A stretch of DNA of 64,000 nucleotides from Deltaproteobacteria bacterium YD0425bin51 (GTDB taxonomy: Bacteria > Desulfobacterota > Desulfobacteria > Desulfobacterales > YD0425bin51). The translations under genes were made by a program, and so were the position numbers. The notes below the pieces were generated by a model. It made no database searches. It saw only the letters and a program-made list of their open reading frames with translations, and was not told the DNA's origin. The stretch spans positions 62,001 to 126,000 of the forward strand of contig PDZS01000005.1 in the NCBI GenBank assembly GCA_002753225.1, written 5' to 3'. Positions 8,798 to 16,200 of this stretch are shown piece after piece (positions within the stretch are counted from its first letter, which is position 1; each line of letters starts with the position of its first letter).

Positions 8798-9874
8798 ATG
8801 GATGAATTATATGAAAGATTGCGTAAACGTTTAGACGATATATCAATAGGATATCCAGCGACAGAAAGCAAGGTTGAAATTCGTATATTAAAAAAACTTT
8901 TTACTGAAGAAGAAGCAGAACTGTTTATCAAATTAACACCTTTTTTGGAAACAGCAGAAGTTGTAGCTCAAAGATTAAATCTGAATCTGGAAAATATAGC
9001 TTCAAAGCTTGAGCAAATGGCTAAAAAAGGGCTCCTTTTTAGACAGCACAAGGATGGAATTGTTAGATATGCTGCAGTTCCTTATGTAGTTGGGATTTTT
9101 GAATTTCAGGTAAAGACATTGGATAAAGAGTTTGTCCTTGATAATGAAGAGTTTTTTGAAAAAGGATTTGGACAATCTCTCCAGTCATTTAAAACTCCTG
9201 TTTTAAGAAGTGTCCCTATAAATCGTGAAATAGTTGTAAATTGGCCTATTGCACCTTACGAAGATATTGTACAAATCATTGACAGCCAGAAATTTATTGC
9301 TATTGCTCCTTGTATTTGCAGGACACTTTCAGGTATGAATGATAAAGGATGCGGAAAAACTGTAGAAGCATGTTTTGTCTTTGGGTCACATGCAAAATAT
9401 TATGTTGAAAATGGTATGGGAAGATTTATAAGTAAAGATGAAGCAAAAGATATTGCTAAAAACAACGAAAAAGTTGGGCTTGTCATGCAGCCTTTTAATT
9501 CTCAGCATGTCAGCGGTATGTGCAGTTGCTGCGGATGCTGCTGCGGTATGTTAAGATCTTTAAAAAGACAGCCATCTCCTGCTGATGCAGTGCAAAGCAA
9601 TTATTATGCAGAGATAGAAACCGAAGAATGTATTGGTTGTGAAGCCTGTATATCAAGATGCCAGATGGATGCAATTGAAATAGTTGATGGAATAGCTAAA
9701 TTATCTAAACAAAGGTGCATAGGATGTGGACTTTGTGTGACAACCTGTCCAAGCGATGCTATTAAACTTATTAAAAAGGCTGAGGATAAAATATATGTAC
9801 CACCTAAAACAGGAGCAGATACATATATGCAGATTGCTGTAGAAAGAAATAGAAATCCTCTTGCACCTGTTTAA
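8798..9874 (+). CDS. Winged-helix-like / 2x[4Fe-4S] ferredoxin protein
   Basis: A cytoplasmic 358-residue protein. Residues 30-100 look like a small helix-turn-helix domain (VVAQRLNLNLENIASKLEQM, then KKGLLFRQHKDG). The middle holds Cys clusters: APCICR, KGCGKTVEACF and the striking CSCCGCCCGML. The C-terminus has two classical ferredoxin motifs, CIGCEACISRC and CIGCGLCVTTC. Such proteins are common in sulfate reducers, but their electron partners are unknown to me. The start has AGGAG 9 bases upstream. The gene ends in the palindromic repeat at 9878-9905. Whether the N-terminus binds DNA is an inference. Confidence 0.8.
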   Translation: MDELYERLRKRLDDISIGYPATESKVEIRILKKLFTEEEAELFIKLTPFLETAEVVAQRLNLNLENIASKLEQMAKKGLLFRQHKDGIVRYAAVPYVVGIFEFQVKTLDKEFVLDNEEFFEKGFGQSLQSFKTPVLRSVPINREIVVNWPIAPYEDIVQIIDSQKFIAIAPCICRTLSGMNDKGCGKTVEACFVFGSHAKYYVENGMGRFISKDEAKDIAKNNEKVGLVMQPFNSQHVSGMCSCCGCCCGMLRSLKRQPSPADAVQSNYYAEIETEECIGCEACISRCQMDAIEIVDGIAKLSKQRCIGCGLCVTTCPSDAIKLIKKAEDKIYVPPKTGADTYMQIAVERNRNPLAPV

Positions 9875-9877
9875 ATA

Positions 9878-9905
9878 GTAGAGACGCACGGCCGTGCGTC
9901 TCTAC
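9878..9905. repeat. 28-bp perfect palindromic repeat, copy 1
   Basis: GTAGAGACGCACGG followed at once by its exact reverse complement. It is strikingly GC-rich for its surroundings. It lies between the stop of the ferredoxin gene (+) and the hydrolase gene (-), and its last four bases overlap the hydrolase stop codon. A second copy with a different centre is at 37762-37789. It could form a bidirectional terminator-like hairpin or be a REP-type mobile palindrome. Confidence 0.85.
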
Positions 9906-10972
9906 GCGCAAGGGGATACACGTTCTTTTATCCAGTCAAAAATATATGGCCAGACAAATTGGGGAGCATATTGACCTGATATTAAGTCAATATGTCCCCA
10001 ATTAAGATCCTGAAGTTCCTCTCCAAAAACCTTAAGGGTTTTATCTTTTGAACCTGCTTTATCATAAGCCTCTTGAACAGCTTCTTTTAAAACAGCATAA
10101 TCCTTATTACCATTTACAAAAAGGATGGGGATTTTTAGATCAGAAATACTTTCTTCAAAGTCGATCCTTCCGTCACTGCTGTAAAATTTACCCTTTGCGC
10201 TCCACTGAAATAGATATTTGACTACATTTATTCCTGTTCTGTCAAATCCTTTTTCAATACGTTCTATAAGTATATCTCTCTCAATTGTTTTTGGATACCA
10301 GACTTGAATAGGGAAGTTTTTGAAGTTTGGACTGTCAAATATAAAAAGTCCGTATTTAACTAATACTCCTATTAAATCAATGTAAAAAGCAGGAGGATGG
10401 AGGTTGCTGATTTGCAAGAGTTTATCAAGGGATACTCCTATCTTAGAAATCCATTTTAAAAGATTATTCCCTTCACCCATTCTAAAAGGACCTGCAATTG
10501 ATATTATTCCTGCAAGATATTCTTGAAAATTTGGACCAACACAGTAGGATATTGCACCTCCTAAACTGTGCCCCATATAAAACATTTTTTTGCAGTTTGT
10601 AATTTCATAAATTGCATTAAACAAAGCAGGGATATCATAATAAATATATTTTTCAAAATGGGTTGGATAGTCAGAGCCATTTGCTCGGCTTAAGCCATGT
10701 CCTCGCAGTTCCACATTAAATGTTTCAAATCCTTTAGAAACAAGATAGTTTTCTAAACTCCGCCTTGTCTGAGTCCAAGTATAACGATTTTGCCCAAGCC
10801 CATGAACTAAAATAATAGGAGCTATAGGGTCTTGATTTGCGGGAATTTTATGGGTCATTAAAAGCTTCATTCCATCGTGGGTTTTTACTTCATGAAAATA
10901 ACGATAAAAATCAGCAAATTCATTAAGGTTTATAATCTCTTTACAAAGATTTTTCCTGTTCATCTTTTCCAT
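9902..10972 (-). CDS. Alpha/beta-fold hydrolase (lipase/esterase-like)
   Basis: The 356-residue protein has a canonical hydrolase core: oxyanion segment ILVHGLGQNRYTW (about 74-86), ELRGHG, the nucleophile elbow GHSLGGA (Ser near residue 150), the acid in NGNKDYAV and the catalytic His in LNWGHIDLI. A lid-like insertion lies at about 170-250. No signal peptide is seen. The second Met (10963) has a better-spaced purine-rich upstream region than the first. Its last codons run into a palindromic repeat. The substrate is unknown; an acyl ester or lipid is plausible. Confidence 0.88.
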   Translation of the reverse strand: MEKMNRKNLCKEIINLNEFADFYRYFHEVKTHDGMKLLMTHKIPANQDPIAPIILVHGLGQNRYTWTQTRRSLENYLVSKGFETFNVELRGHGLSRANGSDYPTHFEKYIYYDIPALFNAIYEITNCKKMFYMGHSLGGAISYCVGPNFQEYLAGIISIAGPFRMGEGNNLLKWISKIGVSLDKLLQISNLHPPAFYIDLIGVLVKYGLFIFDSPNFKNFPIQVWYPKTIERDILIERIEKGFDRTGINVVKYLFQWSAKGKFYSSDGRIDFEESISDLKIPILFVNGNKDYAVLKEAVQEAYDKAGSKDKTLKVFGEELQDLNWGHIDLISGQYAPQFVWPYIFDWIKERVSPCA

Positions 10973-11014
10973 CCTTGATAAATAATTGGGATATAACCGT
11001 TTTAGCTTTTTTTA

Positions 11015-11070
11015 TTGACAAAAATCCAAGAGAAAGGTAAAAAACTCCTTTGTTTAAAGTATTTTATAAT
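11015..11070 (+). promoter_or_regulatory. Promoter candidates for the qrc operon
   Basis: TTGACA (11015-11020) is followed after 17 bases by TAAAAA (11038-11043). A perfect TATAAT lies further down at 11065-11070 without a good -35. Either could be a sigma70-type promoter for qrcABCD; the gap between the hydrolase and qrcA is 140 bases. Confidence 0.45.
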
Positions 11071-11112
11071 GTGTATAGATTCAAAATGCAAATATAAAAA
11101 TTTGGAGTTATA

Positions 11113-11766
11113 ATGGATGCTCTAGATGACGAGAAAAAAAATACGTCTAAAGGTTTTGGTATTTTATTTTTTATAATTGGCGTAATAATGAGCTTAATAA
11201 TAGGATGGATTATATTCCCAAAGCTTCTTTATTCAAAAAAAAACCAGCCTATAGACTTTAATCACAAACTCCATATGGCAAGTGTTGATAATGGATGTGC
11301 GAGTTGCCACTTTTTAAGAAAAGATGGAAGTTTTTCGGGATCTCCAAAGCTTAGTGAGTGCATCGGATGCCATTCGCAAGTTCAAGGGCAGGACCCAGAA
11401 GAACTGAAATTTGTTGAGCAATATGTATCAAAAAATAGAGAAGTTCCATGGCTGATCTATTCAAAGCAGCCTGCATGTGTATTTTTTTCTCATGCTGCAC
11501 ATATAAAGGGAGCTAAGATGGATTGTGTTACATGCCATGGGTATATTGGTGAATCAACAAGTTTGAAAGTATATGAACAAAATAGAATTAGTGGTTATAG
11601 TCGAGATATTTGGGGAAAAGACATAAGTGGTATTTTAAAAAAGAATTCATGGGATAGCATGAAAATGGATGATTGTGCAGTATGCCATGAATCTAAGTCT
11701 AATAAATCTGCAAGAGAAAAAAGCGTTCAGACTCAAAAAGAAGGATGCTTTGTGTGTCATAAATAG
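11113..11766 (+). CDS. qrcA: QrcA, multihaem cytochrome c subunit of menaquinone reductase
   Basis: Takes electrons from periplasmic cytochrome c3 in the Qrc complex. The 217-residue protein has one N-terminal membrane anchor (about 15-40) and a periplasmic part with five CxxCH motifs at about 62, 83, 138, 188 and 212. The described Desulfovibrio vulgaris subunit is reported with six haems, so one site is absent or not canonical; ACVFFSHAAH (121-130) supplies His ligands but no CxxCH. GGAG precedes the ATG. The gene starts a tight qrcABCD operon. Confidence 0.9.
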   Translation: MDALDDEKKNTSKGFGILFFIIGVIMSLIIGWIIFPKLLYSKKNQPIDFNHKLHMASVDNGCASCHFLRKDGSFSGSPKLSECIGCHSQVQGQDPEELKFVEQYVSKNREVPWLIYSKQPACVFFSHAAHIKGAKMDCVTCHGYIGESTSLKVYEQNRISGYSRDIWGKDISGILKKNSWDSMKMDDCAVCHESKSNKSAREKSVQTQKEGCFVCHK

Positions 11767-11783
11767 AATATAGGGTGTATGTT

Positions 11784-13991
11784 ATGAAGGTAAGCAGAAG
11801 AGATTTTTTGTCATTAGGAGCTGGAGCAACAATAGGAACAGCCTTGACCCCTCTCCCTTGGAAACTGATGGACGATGTTTCAATATGGACACAAAATTGG
11901 GCATGGACCCCTTTCCCAGAGGATGGGGAAGTAACCTATGTTACTTCAACCTGCACCCTTTGTCCTGGAGGGTGTGGGATTATGGTGCGCAAAGTTAATA
12001 ATAGGGCAGTAAAAATTGAAGGATTAAAAGGTCATCCCTTAAATCAGGGAGGAATTTGTTTGCTGGGTCTTTCAGGCCTTCAACTTCTTTATGATAATAA
12101 AAAACGTATTAAAACACCTTTAAAAAGAATAGGGAAAAAAGGGGAAGAAAAATTTGAGCCAATTTCTTGGGAGCAAGCTATTTCAGAAGTTTGTGATAAG
12201 CTGTCTAATTTAAGATTAAAAGGGGAGTCTCATACAGTAGCAGGAATTGTCAGCAGTAAATTTGGAGTTTTAAATAACCTTTTTAAAAGATTTTTAACAG
12301 CCTACGGTTCTCCAAATTTTCTTACTCCTCAGTCAGGTTCAGATAGCTATAGTACGGCTATGTTTTTGATGCAAGGGGTTGACTGTAATGCTGGGTTTGA
12401 TATAGAAAATTCAAGTTTTATCTTAAGCTTTGGAGCAGGATTAATAGAAGGCTGGGGTTCCCCTGTTAGGATTTTTAGAGAAAGAACTAATTTCAACCAA
12501 AATGGGGGTAAATTAATACAAATAGAACCTAGACTATCAAATACTGGTGCAAAAGCAGATAAATGGTTGCCCTTAAAGCCTGGCGCAGAAACGGTTTTGG
12601 CCTTAGGATTTGCTCATGTTATAATTAAAGAATCATTATATAAAAAAGATTTTATAAATACTTATACGCAAGGTTTTGATAAATGGAAGCAAACAATAAT
12701 AGATACTTATACTCCTTCTTATGTATCTAAAATAACAGGTGTAAAAGAAGAAGAGATCATTTCCATCGCAATGGATTTTGCCAAATCTTCATTTCCAATA
12801 GCAATTTGTGGCAATGGAAAGGATAGAACGCCTGAAAGTCTTTCCCATTCCATGGCAGTGCATTCATTAAATGGTTTGGTTGGAAATATTAATAGAAAAG
12901 GGGGAATATGGACAGTTCCTTTACCTGATTACATAAATTGGCAAGAAGCGCTGATTGATGACATAGCTCAAAACGGTATAAAAAAAGAACGTATAGATAG
13001 CGCTGGAACTAAGCAATATATATATGCAAAGTCTCTTTTAAACCGTTTACCTGAAGTTGTAAATCTGGGTAAAAATTATCCTATAAATTTGCTTTTTATT
13101 TCAGAGGATAATCCAATATATACTCTTCCTAACACAAATGATGTGATTAAAGCTTTTGAAAAGATTCCATTTATTGTAAATTTTACTTCATATCTGGATG
13201 AAACATCTGTGCACAGTGATCTTATATTGCCAAATCATACTTATCTGGAGCGATATGAAGATGTTTCAACCCCCCCATATTTTATAAAACCTATTATATC
13301 TATGGCAAAGCCTGTCATTTCTCCAATTTTTAATACAAAACATACAGGGGATTTAATTATTAGTATGGCTAAAAAATTAGGAGGAAAGATCTCTGAGTCT
13401 TTTCCATGGGATAGCTATAATGATTGTCTCAAAAAGACATTAAATGATAAATGGCAAATGTTAGAAGAAGGAGGTTTTTGGGTTAATTCTACTTTTAATC
13501 CCTCCAAAGCAGAAAATCAATTTAAGACTGCATCAGGAAAATTTGAGTTTCTAAATGCTGCTATTTCAGCTTTGTCTCCAGGAGATATTATTAAACCTGA
13601 AGGAGATAACTCTGTTTTCCCTTTAATACTTATTGCGTATGATTCCATAAGACTTTCAAGTGGATTTATAGAATCTCCCCCTTTTCTTATTAAGGCTGTA
13701 GAGAGCACAATTTTAAAACAAAATGATGTGGTAGTGGAAATAAATCCCCAAACAGCCAAAAATTACAGTTTAAAAGAAGGTGATAGAATAATTTTAACTA
13801 CACCTAAGGGGGAAGCAAAAACAAAGGTTCATCTTTTTGATGGTATTATGCCAGATATTATTGCTTTGCCAAAAGGACTTGGGCACAGTAATAAAGGTCT
13901 AAACATAAATAATCTTATGGGACAGATAGAGGATCCATCTTCTGGATTTAATATTTGCTCAGGAATAAGGGCGAAAATAGCCAAAGCATAA
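11784..13991 (+). CDS. qrcB: QrcB, molybdopterin-oxidoreductase-family subunit
   Basis: Large periplasmic subunit of Qrc, 735 residues from ATG 11784 (a GTG nine bases upstream is less likely; GGG is 8 bases before the ATG). It begins with a twin-arginine signal SRRDFLSLGAGATIG. A [4Fe-4S]-type motif Cys57-x2-Cys60-x3-Cys64 with Cys92 follows, then the molybdopterin-binding fold and C-terminal domain. As I recall, purified Qrc of D. vulgaris carried no molybdenum, so the fold may serve only electron transfer; the sequence cannot decide this. The context (QrcA before, QrcC and QrcD after) separates it from formate dehydrogenase or polysulfide reductase. Confidence 0.9.
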   Translation: MKVSRRDFLSLGAGATIGTALTPLPWKLMDDVSIWTQNWAWTPFPEDGEVTYVTSTCTLCPGGCGIMVRKVNNRAVKIEGLKGHPLNQGGICLLGLSGLQLLYDNKKRIKTPLKRIGKKGEEKFEPISWEQAISEVCDKLSNLRLKGESHTVAGIVSSKFGVLNNLFKRFLTAYGSPNFLTPQSGSDSYSTAMFLMQGVDCNAGFDIENSSFILSFGAGLIEGWGSPVRIFRERTNFNQNGGKLIQIEPRLSNTGAKADKWLPLKPGAETVLALGFAHVIIKESLYKKDFINTYTQGFDKWKQTIIDTYTPSYVSKITGVKEEEIISIAMDFAKSSFPIAICGNGKDRTPESLSHSMAVHSLNGLVGNINRKGGIWTVPLPDYINWQEALIDDIAQNGIKKERIDSAGTKQYIYAKSLLNRLPEVVNLGKNYPINLLFISEDNPIYTLPNTNDVIKAFEKIPFIVNFTSYLDETSVHSDLILPNHTYLERYEDVSTPPYFIKPIISMAKPVISPIFNTKHTGDLIISMAKKLGGKISESFPWDSYNDCLKKTLNDKWQMLEEGGFWVNSTFNPSKAENQFKTASGKFEFLNAAISALSPGDIIKPEGDNSVFPLILIAYDSIRLSSGFIESPPFLIKAVESTILKQNDVVVEINPQTAKNYSLKEGDRIILTTPKGEAKTKVHLFDGIMPDIIALPKGLGHSNKGLNINNLMGQIEDPSSGFNICSGIRAKIAKA

Positions 13992-14008
13992 AATTGTGTG
14001 AGGTTTTT

Positions 14009-14776
14009 ATGTCAGAAGCAAGTAATCACGGGGCTTCAAAAATGTATGGAATGGTAATTGATCTTGACAAATGCACAGGTTGCGGCGCTTGTATGGTTGC
14101 ATGTATGGCTGAAAACAATGTGCCTTTTAAAGAAGACGAGTCTGATAAGCTAAAAAGTATAACATGGCTGAGATTATATAAATTAAATAATGGAAAGCCT
14201 TTTCCTGATGTACAAATATGTTATCTTCCTAGACCCTGTATGCACTGCGGAGGAGAAGGGAATCATGGACATTCCCCATGTGTATCTGTTTGTCCGGCAA
14301 CTGCAACAGATTATGATTTGGAAACAGGTATTGTAAGCCAAATATATACAAGATGTTTTGGATGTAGATATTGCATGGCAGCCTGTCCTTATCATGCCAG
14401 GTATTTTAATTGGTGGGATCCAGTATGGCCAGAGGGGATGGAGAGATATTTGAATCCAAATGTTTCAGTCAGAATGAGGGGTGTTGTAGAAAAGTGCAGT
14501 TTTTGCTATCACCGCTATCAGATAGCAAAAAATAATGCTTATAATAATGGGAGTCGTGAAGTTTTAGAACATGAATATCAAACAGCATGCACTCAAGCAT
14601 GTCCTGCTGGTTCTATAACTTTTGGCGATCTAAATAACCCAAAACATGAAGTTTATAAATTAAAACAGAATAAAAATGCATTCAGATTGCTTGAAAAACT
14701 AAAAACCAACCCAAAAGTATATTATATATCTAAATTAGAATGGGTTAGGAAATTAGGCGACAATTATAGGAGTTAA
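14009..14776 (+). CDS. qrcC: QrcC, four-cluster ferredoxin subunit
   Basis: Periplasmic iron-sulfur subunit of Qrc that wires QrcA/QrcB to the membrane subunit. From ATG 14009 (AGG 5 bases upstream) it has 255 residues; the frame is open further upstream but that part overlaps qrcB. Four Cys groups are visible: CTGCGACMVAC, CMHC...CVSVC, CFGCRYCMAAC, and CSFC with later CTQAC. This is the layout of DmsB/PsrB-type subunits. It has no signal peptide of its own, so co-export with Tat-bearing QrcB is expected. Confidence 0.9.
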   Translation: MSEASNHGASKMYGMVIDLDKCTGCGACMVACMAENNVPFKEDESDKLKSITWLRLYKLNNGKPFPDVQICYLPRPCMHCGGEGNHGHSPCVSVCPATATDYDLETGIVSQIYTRCFGCRYCMAACPYHARYFNWWDPVWPEGMERYLNPNVSVRMRGVVEKCSFCYHRYQIAKNNAYNNGSREVLEHEYQTACTQACPAGSITFGDLNNPKHEVYKLKQNKNAFRLLEKLKTNPKVYYISKLEWVRKLGDNYRS

Positions 14777-14782
14777 GGTGAT

Positions 14783-16024
14783 ATGGATAGCTTAGATAGA
14801 GCATTTATTCCCAGTGGCGCAAAAAGATGTTCACTGTTTCAATTTACCTCGTTTATTTCTGTTATAGGAATAGTCTTTTTATGGGGAGTATATGCAATGC
14901 TTCTTATATGGATAAAAGGCTTAAACCAAACAAATATGAATGATGCTTATGGATTTGCTTTATGGATATGGGCGGATCTTGCAGTTATTGCTTTAGGTGG
15001 AGGAGCTTTCTTTACTGGGCTGCTTAGATATGTCATTGGAAAAGATGAGCTTAAAAATATTATAAATTATGCTGTTATTATAGGATTTATCTGTTATAGT
15101 TCAGCCCTTCTAATACTTGCTATTGATATTGGTCAGCCCTTAAGAGGCTGGTTTATTTTCTGGCATGCTAATGTCCATTCCATGTTAACAGAAGTTGCAT
15201 TTTGTCTAAGCTGTTATTTTATTGTTTTAACAATTGAGTACTTACCTTTAATATTTGAAAATCCACAAATAGATAAAATCCCTTTTTACCATAAATTAAG
15301 CCACAATATGCATGATGTTATGGCTATATTTGCAGCAACAGGGGCCTTTCTTTCCTTTTTTCATCAAGGTTCTCTTGGAGGTGTAAGCGGTGTTATGTAC
15401 GGAAGACCATTTGCCTATAGGGAAGGAATTTTTATCTGGCCATGGACATTTTTTTTATTTACGTGGTCAGCAGCAGCATGCGGTCCTTGTTTTACAATTG
15501 CTTTAACTAAGCTTATTGAAAAAATAACGAAAAAGAAGCTGGTTAAAGATAATGTAATTGATTTACTCGCAAAAATATCAGGATGGATGCTTGCCAGTTA
15601 TACAATTGCAAAAATTATAGATACTATTTATTGGGTTTATTCTACACTTCCACCTCAAGGCCATAAATTTATGGATTTTTATTCAAATAATTCCTTTTAT
15701 GGATTATGGATTTTGATATTAGAAGTAGTTATAGGTGGCGCTGTTCCTGCTTTTATTCTTGTCAGTGAAAAGCTTCGTTGTAATAAGAGTTATCTAACTA
15801 TTGCTGTGATCTTAGCAATTATTGGCGTCTCAGTAAATAGATGGGTTATGGTTGTTCAAGCTTTAGCAATTCCTGTTCTTCCTTTTGAGAGTTGGACATT
15901 CTATATTCCTAGCTGGCAGGAAGTTGCAACAACTATTCTTCCAGTAGCATATGGAGTTATATTGATTGCGTTGTCATATAGATATTTACCAATTTTTCCT
16001 CAAGAAAAAGAACTAAATAACTAA
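14783..16024 (+). CDS. qrcD: QrcD, NrfD/PsrC-type membrane quinone-binding subunit
   Basis: Integral membrane subunit of 413 residues with about ten transmembrane helices. It belongs to the NrfD/PsrC family and holds the menaquinone site of Qrc. Recognisable segments include ALWIWADLAVIALGGGAFF, the paired His region HANVHSMLTE and FFHQGSLGGVSGVMYGRP. It starts six bases after qrcC with GGAG and AAGG upstream. In sulfate reducers Qrc moves electrons from periplasmic hydrogenases and formate dehydrogenases via cytochrome c3 into the menaquinone pool. Confidence 0.92.
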   Translation: MDSLDRAFIPSGAKRCSLFQFTSFISVIGIVFLWGVYAMLLIWIKGLNQTNMNDAYGFALWIWADLAVIALGGGAFFTGLLRYVIGKDELKNIINYAVIIGFICYSSALLILAIDIGQPLRGWFIFWHANVHSMLTEVAFCLSCYFIVLTIEYLPLIFENPQIDKIPFYHKLSHNMHDVMAIFAATGAFLSFFHQGSLGGVSGVMYGRPFAYREGIFIWPWTFFLFTWSAAACGPCFTIALTKLIEKITKKKLVKDNVIDLLAKISGWMLASYTIAKIIDTIYWVYSTLPPQGHKFMDFYSNNSFYGLWILILEVVIGGAVPAFILVSEKLRCNKSYLTIAVILAIIGVSVNRWVMVVQALAIPVLPFESWTFYIPSWQEVATTILPVAYGVILIALSYRYLPIFPQEKELNN

Positions 16025-16041
16025 CGGGGGTTTAATTTATT

Positions 16042-16200
16042 ATGTTTCCATTTGTATTTGAATGGGTATGGGATATGCCTCATATGGTTTTTATGGGCGC
16101 TCTTTGGTATGCGCTTTCAATTATTGGGCTTGGTATGACATATTGCATAGTTAAAAGCGTTATTGATGTGTCTAAAAAGGAAACAGACAATCATCATTGA
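16042..16200 (+). CDS. Small membrane protein after qrcD (52 residues)
   Basis: A short ORF with a run of five G 11 bases before its ATG. It begins MFPFVFEWVWDMPHMVFMG, followed by one strongly hydrophobic helix (ALWYALSIIGLGMTYCIV) and a charged tail ending KKETDNHH. It lies 17 bases after qrcD on the same strand, and its stop overlaps the TTG start of comEC. The aromatic start, single helix and position suggest an accessory subunit of the Qrc complex, but I know no function for it. It looks like a real gene from its ribosome binding site, composition and spacing. Confidence 0.7.
   Translation: MFPFVFEWVWDMPHMVFMGALWYALSIIGLGMTYCIVKSVIDVSKKETDNHH

Noticed and set aside
11784..16024. Formate dehydrogenase or polysulfide reductase reading of the molybdopterin operon
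   Set aside because: The order cytochrome c, large subunit, four-cluster ferredoxin, NrfD with a multihaem first gene fits Qrc best, and no selenocysteine codon or FdhD-type gene is present.
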